From positions 354,528 through 418,527 of the forward strand of contig NZ_QFWX01000005.1 of the NCBI RefSeq assembly GCF_003344045.1: a stretch of DNA of 64,000 nt, read 5' to 3'. This DNA comes from Marinobacter vulgaris (GTDB lineage: Bacteria > Pseudomonadota > Gammaproteobacteria > Pseudomonadales > Oleiphilaceae). Both the position numbers and the translations under genes were made by a program. Below, one piece after another: positions 29,504-38,627 of the stretch (positions are counted from its first letter, which is position 1; every line of letters begins with the position of its first letter). Below the pieces are notes generated by a model. The model saw only the letters and a program-made list of their open reading frames with translations, was not told where the DNA came from and did not search any database.

Positions 29504-30892
29504 ATGAAATACAAAAACAAGGTTATTCTTGGCAGTCTGTTTGTGCTTTCTGTTTTTACCATGCCCGTCAATGCTGCTGTGTCTGCCAGTGAGGCCGCTC
29601 GTCTTGGCCAGGAGCTGACTCCTTTCGGTTCTGTGAAGGCCGGAAATGAGGCAGGAACCATCCCTCCGTGGACGGGAGGTCTTACGGAGGCCCCCGCCGG
29701 GTACGAGGGCAGTGGCCAGCATCATATCAATCCGTTCCCCGACGACGAGGTGCTGTTCACGATTGACGCCTCCAATATGGGTCAGTACGACGAGTACCTG
29801 ACGGACGGCCTGCGTGCCATGCTGGACGCCTACCCGACCACATTCCGCATTCCGATCTACAAGAGCCGGCGCACCCACGCGGTGCCGGACTGGGTTGCGG
29901 AAAATACCAGAGAAAATGCCGTTGAAGCGGAGATTGTTGGAGAAGGGGCGGGCATAGACGGAGCCTTTGCGGGTTACCCCTTCCCGATTCTTCATGGCAA
30001 CAACGAGGAAAAAGCGTGGCAGGTTATCTGGAACCATCTGACTCGCTGGCGCGGCATCAACATTACCCGTCGTTCCAGTGAAGTTGCCGTACAAACCGAT
30101 GGCGACTACTCACTGGTTACCTCCCAGCAAGAAGCCTTCTTCAATTATTACAATCCCGAGGGCAGTGAAGAGGAACTGGATAATGTTATCTTTTATTATT
30201 TGTCGTTCACCCAGTCGCCTCCCCGTCTCGCAGGTGGCGCTATCCTGGTTCATGAAACCCTGAACCAGATTATCAACCCCCGCAACGGCTGGGGCTATAA
30301 TGCCGGACAGCGTCGTGTCCGTCGTGCCCCGAACCTGGGCTATGATTCCCCGATTGCGGCCGCCGATAACCTCAGAACCGCGGACGATACCGATATCTTC
30401 AATGGCGCCCTGGATCGCTATAACTGGGAATATGAGGGAATGCGCGAAATCTATATTCCCTACAACAACTACAGGCTTGGTGAGGCTGGCACACCTTATT
30501 CCGAGATACTGGGCGTTGCTCACCTGAACCCGGACCTGACACGCTGGGAGCTTCACCGGGTGCATGTAGTCGAGGCCACCCTGAAAGAGGGCGAGCGTCA
30601 CATCTACGGCAAGCGTCGTTTCTACGTGGATGCTGACAGCTGGAACACGGTGCTGCTGGACCAGTACGACGGTCGTGGCGAGCTCTGGCGCGTGACCATG
30701 GGCATGCTCAAAAACTATTATGAACTTCCAGGCGTGTGGACGGTTCTGGACGTGTATCATGACCTGCAGGCACGCCGTTATCACGTGCTGGGCCTGGATA
30801 CGGAAGAGCCGTCAACCCGGACGTTTACCGAGGAAGTGCCCAACCGGCGTTACTTCTCGCCGTCATCACTTCGTCGCAGGAGTGTGCGTTAA
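29504..30892 (+). CDS. DUF1329 periplasmic/outer-membrane-associated protein
   Basis: A 462-residue exported protein. Residues 1-25 are a signal peptide (MKYKNKVILGSLFVLSVFTMPVNA). The mature part has the DUF1329 features: SASEAARLGQELTPFGSVKAGNEAGTIPPWTGG at the N-terminus and many Trp, Tyr and Arg residues in beta-strand-like alternation through to the C-terminus (HIYGKRRFYVDADSWN). DUF1329 proteins are LolA/LppX-like lipid-binding folds, usually encoded beside DUF1302 barrels and RND exporters. A DUF1302 gene is not present here. It precedes YCF48-like and MMPL genes, suggesting joint handling of a hydrophobic compound. Confidence 0.9.
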   Translation: MKYKNKVILGSLFVLSVFTMPVNAAVSASEAARLGQELTPFGSVKAGNEAGTIPPWTGGLTEAPAGYEGSGQHHINPFPDDEVLFTIDASNMGQYDEYLTDGLRAMLDAYPTTFRIPIYKSRRTHAVPDWVAENTRENAVEAEIVGEGAGIDGAFAGYPFPILHGNNEEKAWQVIWNHLTRWRGINITRRSSEVAVQTDGDYSLVTSQQEAFFNYYNPEGSEEELDNVIFYYLSFTQSPPRLAGGAILVHETLNQIINPRNGWGYNAGQRRVRRAPNLGYDSPIAAADNLRTADDTDIFNGALDRYNWEYEGMREIYIPYNNYRLGEAGTPYSEILGVAHLNPDLTRWELHRVHVVEATLKEGERHIYGKRRFYVDADSWNTVLLDQYDGRGELWRVTMGMLKNYYELPGVWTVLDVYHDLQARRYHVLGLDTEEPSTRTFTEEVPNRRYFSPSSLRRRSVR

Positions 30893-31044
30893 CGCTTGCG
30901 CCTGCAATTGTGCCCGATTTTTGCCAGAAACTTCTGGTGGTGGATAGTGCCGGTGGCCGAAAGGTGCCGGTACGTTTGCAGTTTAGGCCGGTAGAACCGG
31001 TAAAGCAGAGTGACACAGTTCAAAACAACATATAGGCAATCTGA

Positions 31045-32190
31045 ATGGATACAAGATTGATGTGCAAGAATCTGGGAGCGGCCTGTCTTGGACTATCCAT
31101 GGCAATGTCCGCGTCCTCGGTGTTTGCGCTTGCAGATATCATCGAAGTTCCCTCCCGGCCCACCCTGCTCGCGCCCGAGAATCTGCTCACTGACGCAGAT
31201 CGCGCGGGTGGGCAAATCGTGGCAGTTGGCGAGCGTGGGCATATCATTTTCTCTGAGGATGAAGGTGAAAGCTGGGAGCAGGCTGAGGTTCCGGTTTCCG
31301 TTACCCTGACCGGCGTTGATTTCGGCACAGAGCAACACGGCTGGGCTGTGGGCCATAGCGGTGTTGTGCTTCATTCCAGCGATGCCGGAGAAAGCTGGGA
31401 GATTCAGTTGACCGGCATCCGCGCCATGGAGCTTGTCATTGAAAGTCGCCAGGAACAGATTGAGGAGATGGAGCAAAGAATAGAAGAAGCTCCTGAGGAA
31501 GAGGTCGCCGACCTGGAATGGGCCCTGGATGATCTGATTTTCTCATTGCAGAATCTGGAGTCTGATCTGGACATCGGCCCGGTGAATCCTCTTCTCGATG
31601 TCTGGTTTGAGAACGAGAGCCACGGTTTTGTCGTGGGTGCCTACGGCATGTTTCTGCGCACCACAGATGGCGGCGAAACCTGGCGCGACTGGTCTCCTCG
31701 GGTTGATAACCCAACCGGCTTTCACCTGAACAGCATTACCCAGATCACTGGAGGTGGCCTGGTAATTGTGGGTGAGGCCGGGCAGATTTTCGTCTCCGTT
31801 GATGGCGGTGACAGCTGGGAAAAGCGTGAAAGCCCTTATGAAGGTTCACTGTTTGGCGCCATCGGCACGGGGCAGGTGAATGAAATTCTGGCATTTGGCC
31901 TGCGCGGTAACATGCTCCTCTCCACTGATCTTGGCGAGACCTGGAAAATGGTCCCGAACGAAGCCGGGGCAACGCTCAATGACGGTGTTGTTGCAGATGA
32001 CGGCAGGATCACCCTGGTTGGTAATGGCGGCACGGTCCTGATGAGTACCGATGGCGGCGAATCCTTCCGGGCTTATTCCCGGGACGACCGGGAGGGTGTC
32101 ATGGACGTTGTCCCGGTATCCGGGACCAGCCTTGTGATTGTGGGTGAGGGTGGCGTGAAGCATACCGATGCTCGCGGCAAGAGCCTTTAA
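31045..32190 (+). CDS. YCF48-related beta-propeller protein
   Basis: A 381-residue exported protein with a signal peptide (about 1-28, cleaved near VFALA). Repeated propeller blades carry the motifs GHIIFSEDEGESWE, GVVLHSSDAGESWE, GMFLRTTDGGETWR, GQIFVSVDGGDSWE, NMLLSTDLGETWK and GTVLMSTDGGESF, six to seven BNR/YCF48-type repeats. Between blades 2 and 3 an acidic helical insertion (about 133-170) is unusual. YCF48-type propellers act as assembly or adaptor factors; here the partner is probably the MMPL transporter encoded 49 bp downstream. Nothing suggests photosystem work. Confidence 0.87.
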   Translation: MDTRLMCKNLGAACLGLSMAMSASSVFALADIIEVPSRPTLLAPENLLTDADRAGGQIVAVGERGHIIFSEDEGESWEQAEVPVSVTLTGVDFGTEQHGWAVGHSGVVLHSSDAGESWEIQLTGIRAMELVIESRQEQIEEMEQRIEEAPEEEVADLEWALDDLIFSLQNLESDLDIGPVNPLLDVWFENESHGFVVGAYGMFLRTTDGGETWRDWSPRVDNPTGFHLNSITQITGGGLVIVGEAGQIFVSVDGGDSWEKRESPYEGSLFGAIGTGQVNEILAFGLRGNMLLSTDLGETWKMVPNEAGATLNDGVVADDGRITLVGNGGTVLMSTDGGESFRAYSRDDREGVMDVVPVSGTSLVIVGEGGVKHTDARGKSL

Positions 32191-32239
32191 TAACGCCCTG
32201 ACGTGGCACCAACAGATTGAAAACAAGAGGGGCTATTGA

Positions 32240-34624
32240 ATGTCGAACCCGAAGCATGACAAGGGCGAACATTACCTGACTACACCGAAGGCGGAACCGT
32301 TCCTGGAGCGGCTGATCTTCAACAATCGGGCGATTATCCTGATTGCGTTTTTCTTCCTGACCCTGTTTCTAGGTTACAACGCGGTCAAGATCCAGCCGGA
32401 TGCCAGTTTCGAGCGGATGATTCCGCTGGAGCATCCATACATTGTCAACATGCTGGAGTACCGGGACGACCTGGAAAACCTGGGTAACTTCGTGCGTATC
32501 GCCGTGGAAGTGGAAGAGGGCGATATCTTCACGCAAGAGTACATGGAGACCCTGAAACAGATCACTGACGAGGTGTTTTATCTGGACGGGGTTGACCGTT
32601 CCGGGCTGAAATCGCTCTGGACCTCGAATGTCCGCTGGGTGGAAGTCACCGAGCAGGGGTTCCAGGGCGGGACGGTGATACCGGATAACTACGATGGTTC
32701 CCGGGAAAGCCTCGAACAGTTGCGTCAGAACGTGCTCCGCTCCAACGAAGTGGGTCGTCTGATCTCAGACAACTTCCAGTCCACGATAGTGTATGCCCCG
32801 CTGTACGAGAACAATCCGGAAACCGGGGAACCGCTGGACTATGGGGAATTCTCGCGGCAGCTGGAAGAAAAAATACGGAACAAGTACGAAGAGCAGAATC
32901 CCAACATTGACATCCATATTGTTGGTTTTGCCAAAAAAGTGGGTGACCTGATAGAAGGTATCGGTTCCATCGCCTGGTTTGCCGGCATCACCATCATTCT
33001 CACCACGCTGCTGCTGTTTGGTTATTCCCGGTGCATCAAGGGAACACTGGTACCGGTTTTTACCTCGATTATCGCTGTGTTCCTGCAGTTGGGCACATTG
33101 CGGCTGCTTGGGTACGGGCTGGACCCCTACTCGGTGCTGGTTCCGTTCCTGGTGTTTGCCATTGGTATCAGTCACGGCGTTCAGATAGTCAACGCTATGG
33201 CGGTGGAGGCGGCCAAGGGATTTGACTCGGTTACCGCAGCCCGGCTGGCATTCCGCGCGCTTTACATTCCGGGCATGTTGGCGCTGATTTCCGATGCCTT
33301 CGGATTCCTGACACTGATCTTCATCGAAATTGATGTGATCCGGGATCTCGCGGTTGCAGCCGGTATCGGTGTGGCATTCGTCATCCTCACCAATCTGGTA
33401 TTGCATGTACTGATCATGTCCTACCTTGGCATTTCCAAGGGAGGCGTTCGCCATGTGCAGAACCACGGTGAAAAACAGGATCGCAAATGGCGCCTCTTGT
33501 CGTACTTTGCGCATCCCGGTGTGGCACCGATCTCATTGCTGATCGCGGTGATTGGCCTGGGGGTTGGTCTCTACTTCAAGCAGGATCTCAAGGTCGGTGA
33601 CCTTGACCAGGGTGCTCCGGAGCTGAGAGCCGACTCGCGCTACAACAAGGATAACGCCTTCATCATCGAGAACTACTCGACCAGTGCCGATGTGCTGGTG
33701 GTGATGGTGAAGACCGAAGACGAGCAGTGTACCCAGTACAACGTTCTGCGTGCCATGGATACGCTGCAGTGGGAGTTGCAGAATACGCCGGGCGTCCAGT
33801 CCTCGGCCTCGCTGGCGAACGTGTCCAAACTGGTCACCAAGGCACTGAACGAGGGCAACTGGAAGTGGTATGAGATTTCCCGCAACCAGACCATCATCAA
33901 CGCCTCTATCCGTGAGGCGCCAGCAGGCCTGATCAATACCAACTGTGACCTTACTCCGGTACTTGTTTTCCTTGAGGATCACAAGGCAGAGACCCTGGAG
34001 ACGGTGACCGAGCGTGTTGAGGAATTTGCCAGCAACTATAATACCGATGAATACAGGTTCCTGTTGGGTGCCGGTAATGCGGGTGTGGAAGCGGCGACCA
34101 ACGACGTTATCTCCAGCGCCAAGAACATGATGCTGATATTCGTCTATGGCGTGGTCGCCTCGTTGTGCCTGCTGACCTTCCGTTCAATTCGGGCGGTACT
34201 GTGTATCCTGATTCCGCTGGGGCTGACGTCGATTCTGGCAGAGGCGATCATGGCGGTGTCCGGTATCGGCATCAAAGTGGCAACATTGCCGGTTATTGCG
34301 CTGGGTGTCGGTATTGGTGTCGACTACGGTATCTATATCTACAGCAAGCTCGAGAAGTTCCTGCTTGAGGGCAAACCCCTTCAGGAGGCTTATTTTGAAA
34401 CCCTCAAATCTACTGGTAAGGCGGTTATCTTTACAGGGATCACGCTGGGTATCGGTGTGGTGACCTGGATCTTCTCGCCCATCAAGTTTCAGGCGGACAT
34501 GGGGCTTCTGCTGTTTTTCATGTTTATCTGGAACATGGTCGGTTCCATCTGGCTGCTTCCGGCCCTGGCGCGCTTCCTGCTGCGCCCGGACCGTATGGTT
34601 GCCAAGGCCCGTGCGAGCAAATAA
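32240..34624 (+). CDS. MMPL/RND superfamily transporter
   Basis: A 794-residue inner-membrane transporter with twelve expected transmembrane segments in two halves. TM1 is near residue 35, then a large periplasmic loop, a sterol-sensing-like helix cluster (about 245-400), a second periplasmic loop (about 440-620) and a C-terminal cluster (about 630-780). Motifs GISHGVQIVNAM and GVGIGVDYGIYIYSKLEKF carry the polar residues of RND proton relays. HpnN/MmpL-type proteins move lipids or hydrophobic molecules. Together with DUF1329 and YCF48 upstream it fits an export or trafficking unit. A strong terminator follows. Confidence 0.92.
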   Translation: MSNPKHDKGEHYLTTPKAEPFLERLIFNNRAIILIAFFFLTLFLGYNAVKIQPDASFERMIPLEHPYIVNMLEYRDDLENLGNFVRIAVEVEEGDIFTQEYMETLKQITDEVFYLDGVDRSGLKSLWTSNVRWVEVTEQGFQGGTVIPDNYDGSRESLEQLRQNVLRSNEVGRLISDNFQSTIVYAPLYENNPETGEPLDYGEFSRQLEEKIRNKYEEQNPNIDIHIVGFAKKVGDLIEGIGSIAWFAGITIILTTLLLFGYSRCIKGTLVPVFTSIIAVFLQLGTLRLLGYGLDPYSVLVPFLVFAIGISHGVQIVNAMAVEAAKGFDSVTAARLAFRALYIPGMLALISDAFGFLTLIFIEIDVIRDLAVAAGIGVAFVILTNLVLHVLIMSYLGISKGGVRHVQNHGEKQDRKWRLLSYFAHPGVAPISLLIAVIGLGVGLYFKQDLKVGDLDQGAPELRADSRYNKDNAFIIENYSTSADVLVVMVKTEDEQCTQYNVLRAMDTLQWELQNTPGVQSSASLANVSKLVTKALNEGNWKWYEISRNQTIINASIREAPAGLINTNCDLTPVLVFLEDHKAETLETVTERVEEFASNYNTDEYRFLLGAGNAGVEAATNDVISSAKNMMLIFVYGVVASLCLLTFRSIRAVLCILIPLGLTSILAEAIMAVSGIGIKVATLPVIALGVGIGVDYGIYIYSKLEKFLLEGKPLQEAYFETLKSTGKAVIFTGITLGIGVVTWIFSPIKFQADMGLLLFFMFIWNMVGSIWLLPALARFLLRPDRMVAKARASK

Positions 34625-34642
34625 CCGCTCGCCCGGCTGATC

Positions 34643-34669
34643 AAAAAAGCCCGCATAGCGGGCTTTTTT
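34643..34669 (+). terminator. Intrinsic terminator after MMPL gene
   Basis: AAAAAAGCCCGC-ATA-GCGGGCTTTTTT, a 12-bp symmetric stem with A and T tracts. It should stop transcription of the DUF1329-YCF48-MMPL unit before the TAXI-TRAP genes and could also work in reverse. Confidence 0.93.
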
Positions 34670-34812
34670 GTTTACCGCTCAACTGGTTAGCGTGCTAATC
34701 CCGGCTTTATTTATGGCGCAAAGTGGTCTATGTTTTAAAGCGAACGTGGAGAGTGTCTGTGCGGTGTCACAGGCCAAAAAAAGCAACAATGATCAGAAAA
34801 AAGGGAAAAGTC

Positions 34813-35796
34813 ATGGCTTTGAAACAGAAATTTTCCGCACTCGCCGTCGCCGCGGCAGTCAGCTTTGGAGCGACCGCTACAGCCGTCAATGCACAGGAGC
34901 AGCAATTTGTCACCATCGGTACCGGTGGCGTAACCGGGGTTTACTACCCGGCGGGCGGCGCGATTTGCCGGCTGGTGAATATGGACCGTAAAGAGCATGG
35001 GATCCGTTGCTCGGTAGAAAGTACCGGTGGCTCTGTTTATAACCTGAACGCGATTCGTCAGGGCGAGCTGGATCTGGCGGTTGCCCAGTCCGACTGGCAA
35101 TACCATGCCTATAATGGTACCAGCCAGTTTGAAGAAGACGGTCCCAATGAAAAGCTTCGGGCCGTTTTCTCACTTCATCCCGAGCCGTTTACGGTCGTAG
35201 CCAGCAAGGGTTCCGGCATCAAGACCTTTGAGGATCTTGAAGGTAAGCGGGTGTCGGTCGGTAACCCTGGCTCCGGTCAGCGCGCTACCGCAGAGGTGCT
35301 GATGGATGAAATGGGCTGGACCATGGACAAGTTCTCTCTGGCCGCGGAACTGAAGGCGGCTGAGCAGTCCCAGGCGCTATGCGACGGTAACATTGATGCC
35401 TTCTTCTATACCGTTGGCCATCCCTCCGGTGCCATCAAGGAAGCGACCACGTCCTGCGACAGCGTCATTGTAAGCGTTGATAACGAGGCGACCGAAACCC
35501 TTATCGATGACAACCCCTATTACCGGAAGGCCGTTATTCCGGGTGGCATGTATCGGGGAAGCGATGACGACACCACCACCTTCGGTGTTGCGGCTACCTT
35601 TGTCTCTTCCACCGATGTGTCTGATAAAGTGGTTTACGAGGTCGTCAAGGCTGTTTTCGAGAACTTTGACAGCTTCAAGCGCCTGCACCCGGCGTTCGCT
35701 AATCTGAACAAGGAAGAAATGGTCTCTGACGCCCTGAGTGCGCCGCTGCATCCGGGCGCCGAGAAGTACTATAAAGAAGCCGGTCTGATCGAGTGA
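34813..35796 (+). CDS. TAXI family TRAP transporter solute receptor
   Basis: Periplasmic binding protein of a tripartite ATP-independent transporter. The 327-residue product has a signal peptide ([19 protein letters not shown] ... NAQ, about 1-28). The mature start is [25 protein letters not shown], the TAXI signature, with later [20 protein letters not shown] and a C-terminal hinge region. The ATG at 34813 fits the signal peptide. Upstream in-frame ATGs at 34789 and 34723 only add basic residues. Substrate is unknown (glutamate and other carboxylates are known for the family). The fused permease follows. Confidence 0.92.
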   Translation: MALKQKFSALAVAAAVSFGATATAVNAQEQQFVTIGTGGVTGVYYPAGGAICRLVNMDRKEHGIRCSVESTGGSVYNLNAIRQGELDLAVAQSDWQYHAYNGTSQFEEDGPNEKLRAVFSLHPEPFTVVASKGSGIKTFEDLEGKRVSVGNPGSGQRATAEVLMDEMGWTMDKFSLAAELKAAEQSQALCDGNIDAFFYTVGHPSGAIKEATTSCDSVIVSVDNEATETLIDDNPYYRKAVIPGGMYRGSDDDTTTFGVAATFVSSTDVSDKVVYEVVKAVFENFDSFKRLHPAFANLNKEEMVSDALSAPLHPGAEKYYKEAGLIE

Positions 35797-35818
35797 TCCT
35801 GTAACCGGTAAACAAAAC

Positions 35819-35850
35819 AACACCGCAGGCATGTCCGCCTGCGGTGTTTT
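35819..35850 (+). terminator. Hairpin between TAXI receptor and TRAP permease
   Basis: AACACCGCAGGC-ATGTCC-GCCTGCGGTGTT, a 12-bp perfect stem followed by a short T run. In an operon this probably trims expression, leaving more receptor than permease, which is typical for binding-protein transporters. Confidence 0.85.
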
Positions 35851-35886
35851 GGTCTCCGACCCGCTATATTTATACAGGATCCAGCT

Positions 35887-38487
35887 ATGACCAATAGCGA
35901 ACCGAAAGCCGGGGATAAGATCGACAGCACAAAAGTTGCAGAGGTACTCCAGACCGAAACCGGTGGAAGAGCTGCAACCGGCATGGCTGCCAAAATACTC
36001 TTCGTTGTCCCGCTGCTTTGGTCTCTTTTCCAGCTATGGATAGCGTCACCGCTTCCCTATATCGTCGAGTTCGGTGTTTTTAACTCAACGGAATCGCGAT
36101 CGATCCACCTTGCGTTTGCCACCTTCCTGGCTTTTGCGGCCTATCCGATGATTCGCGGCCGAAATGTGGATCACGTTCCGTTCTACGACTGGATTCTTGC
36201 ACTGGCAGCTGCCTTTTCAGCCTCCTATCTGTTTTTCTTCTACGACCAGCTTTCAACACGTCCGGGGGCGCCCATAACCCAGGACCTGATTATTGCCCTG
36301 GGCGGTATTGTGTTGCTGCTGGAGGCTACCCGCCGCGCCCTGGGGTTGCCGCTGACAATTGTGGCCGGCGTTTTCCTGATTTATGCCCTCGCCGGGCCCT
36401 ACATGCCCGATGTCATTTCCCACAAGGGCGCAAGCCTGAGCAAGTTGTCTTCTCACATGTGGTTGGGCACCGAGGGTGTCTTCGGCGTTGCGTTGGGGGT
36501 TTCTACCAGCTTTGTTTTCCTGTTTGTCCTGTTTGGAGCTCTGCTGGAACGCGCAGGGGCCGGTAACTATTTCATTCAGGTTGCCTATGCCATGCTCGGT
36601 CACATGCGTGGAGGTCCCGCGAAAGCTGCGGTTGTATCCAGCGGTTTGAGCGGTGTGATTTCCGGCTCGTCCATTGCCAACGTGGTCACCACGGGTACCT
36701 TTACCATTCCTCTGATGAAGCGGGTTGGTTTTCCGGCTACCAAGGCTGGTGCCGTTGAAGTGGCTGCCTCTACCAACGGCCAGCTGACGCCGCCCATCAT
36801 GGGCGCAGCGGCCTTCCTGATGGTCGAGTACGTGGGCATTTCCTATCTGGAGGTGATCAAGCACGCCATCCTGCCGGCACTGATTTCCTATGTCGCGCTG
36901 ATTTACATCGTTCACCTGGAAGCCTGCAAGCTGAAGATGAAGGGCATTGAACGCCCCAATCGTCCGACGCTGGCCCAGCGGATGCTGAACTGGGTTGTGA
37001 TTCTGCTCGGGTTGAGCGTACTGACGTTCATTGTCTACTACGGCATCGGCTGGCTGAAAGTTGTGCTTGGTGAGGCTGCTGTATGGGTGCTGGGGCCTCT
37101 GCTGCTTTTGGTCTACATAGGGCTTGTCTGGTACTCCACGCGCTTTCCGGTACTTGAGCAGGACGATCCGGATTCGGCGATGGATACGCTTCCGGAGGTG
37201 GGGCCAACGGTCAAGACTGGCCTCTACTTCCTGTTGCCGGTGGTAGTGCTGGTCTGGTGCCTGACCGTTGAGCGTTTTTCTCCCCAGCTGTCGGCATTCT
37301 GGGCGACGGTGTTCATGATTTTCATCGTCATTACCCAGCAGCCGCTGAAGGCCTATTTCCGCAAGCAAGGCGCCTTCCTGGCTGAAACAAAAACCGGCTT
37401 TGTGGACTTGACCCTTTCGCTGGTCACAGGCGCACGGAACATGGTCGGTATCGGTGTGGCTACGGCAACAGCGGGCATCGTGGTCGGTACGGTGACCCTG
37501 ACCGGCATTGGCCTGGTGATGACCCAGTTCGTGGAGTTCATATCCGGCGGCAACCTCTTGTTGATGCTGATATTTACCGCGATCATCAGCCTCATCCTCG
37601 GTATGGGCCTGCCCACCACGGCCAACTACATTGTGGTTTCCACCCTGATGGCGCCGGTGATCGTTACCCTGGGCGCCCAGAATGGCCTGTTAGTCCCGCT
37701 CATTGCAGTGCATCTGTTCGTGTTCTACTTCGGCATACTGGCGGATGATACGCCGCCCGTGGGGCTGGCCGCCTACGCGGCGGCTGCAATATCCGGGGCG
37801 GATCCGATACGAACGGGTATCCAGGGCTTCACCTACGATATCCGCACGGCGATTCTGCCCTTCATGTTCATTTTCAATACCCAGCTGTTGTTGATCGGGC
37901 TGACGGGCTGGTTTGATCTGCTGGTCACCATTGCCAGCGCGGTCACCGCCATGCTGGTCTTTTCTGCAGCCACCCAGGGCTACTGGTTCACCAAGAGCTA
38001 TAAATGGGAATCGGCGCTGCTGTTGCTGATAACCTTCACTCTGTTCCGTCCCGGGTACTGGTGGGATATGGTGTACCCGGCAACGGAAGATCGGCCGGGT
38101 ACCGAGGTGGTTGAACATGTCGAGAACGTGCCTGCCGGTGAAACTATCATTCTGCAGGCATCCGGCATGTCCCTGAGTGGTGATGAGGTGTCGACCTACC
38201 TGAGCCTGGAGCTGCCGGCAGCAGAGTCCCCGGAAGCAAGGCTGGAGAGTGCCGGTCTGGAGCTGTCCCGCCGGGACGACACCATGGTTGTGGACTTCGT
38301 CGGCTTTGGCAGTGAGGCCGAGGATGCCGGTATCAGCTTCGGCTGGACTATTGACTCGGTGCAGGTCGAACTGGACCGTCCACCCAAAGAGCTGATGTTC
38401 ATACCTGCACTTATCCTGCTGGGCCTTGTTGCATTCGGCCAGTTACGGAGGCGAACGCCCGAAGAGGCAAGTGCTTACGAGCTCTAG
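35887..38487 (+). CDS. TRAP transporter fused permease (DctQM type)
   Basis: An 866-residue inner-membrane protein that couples sodium-driven uptake to the TAXI receptor. The N-terminal part (about 35-180) holds the four-helix small-subunit region. The large-subunit region follows, with GALLERAGAGNYFIQVAY, SGVISGSSIANVVTTG, ASTNGQLTPPIMGAAAFLMVEY and MGLPTTANYIVVSTLMAPV, all hallmarks of the fused TAXI permeases. The C-terminal 90 residues form a soluble domain before a last membrane helix. 91 bp after the receptor gene. Confidence 0.94.
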   Translation: MTNSEPKAGDKIDSTKVAEVLQTETGGRAATGMAAKILFVVPLLWSLFQLWIASPLPYIVEFGVFNSTESRSIHLAFATFLAFAAYPMIRGRNVDHVPFYDWILALAAAFSASYLFFFYDQLSTRPGAPITQDLIIALGGIVLLLEATRRALGLPLTIVAGVFLIYALAGPYMPDVISHKGASLSKLSSHMWLGTEGVFGVALGVSTSFVFLFVLFGALLERAGAGNYFIQVAYAMLGHMRGGPAKAAVVSSGLSGVISGSSIANVVTTGTFTIPLMKRVGFPATKAGAVEVAASTNGQLTPPIMGAAAFLMVEYVGISYLEVIKHAILPALISYVALIYIVHLEACKLKMKGIERPNRPTLAQRMLNWVVILLGLSVLTFIVYYGIGWLKVVLGEAAVWVLGPLLLLVYIGLVWYSTRFPVLEQDDPDSAMDTLPEVGPTVKTGLYFLLPVVVLVWCLTVERFSPQLSAFWATVFMIFIVITQQPLKAYFRKQGAFLAETKTGFVDLTLSLVTGARNMVGIGVATATAGIVVGTVTLTGIGLVMTQFVEFISGGNLLLMLIFTAIISLILGMGLPTTANYIVVSTLMAPVIVTLGAQNGLLVPLIAVHLFVFYFGILADDTPPVGLAAYAAAAISGADPIRTGIQGFTYDIRTAILPFMFIFNTQLLLIGLTGWFDLLVTIASAVTAMLVFSAATQGYWFTKSYKWESALLLLITFTLFRPGYWWDMVYPATEDRPGTEVVEHVENVPAGETIILQASGMSLSGDEVSTYLSLELPAAESPEARLESAGLELSRRDDTMVVDFVGFGSEAEDAGISFGWTIDSVQVELDRPPKELMFIPALILLGLVAFGQLRRRTPEEASAYEL

Positions 38488-38496
38488 CCACCTCTC

Positions 38497-38526
38497 AAGC
38501 CCGGCATTAACCTGCCGGGCTTTTTT
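38497..38526 (+). terminator. Intrinsic terminator after TRAP permease
   Basis: AAGCCCGGCA-TTAACC-TGCCGGGCTT, a ten-pair stem followed by a T tract (38521-38526). It separates the TRAP genes from thrS. Confidence 0.92.
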
Positions 38527-38627
38527 CTGTTAAACTCCCGCCTGTCACGGTCCGCGGTTTGTGTCGCGGCCAACCGTCAACACGTGGTCTTTGGTACGGA
38601 TCACCTCTGGGACTCAAGGAGCCAATT

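Noticed and set aside
34723..34812. Longer N-terminus for the TAXI receptor
   Set aside because: The extension is basic and precedes a complete signal peptide that begins at 34813, so secretion would be hindered.
36253..37368. 371-residue minus-strand open frame
   Set aside because: Antisense to the TRAP permease; composition (His, Gln, Asn, Arg) reflects the reverse of hydrophobic codons.
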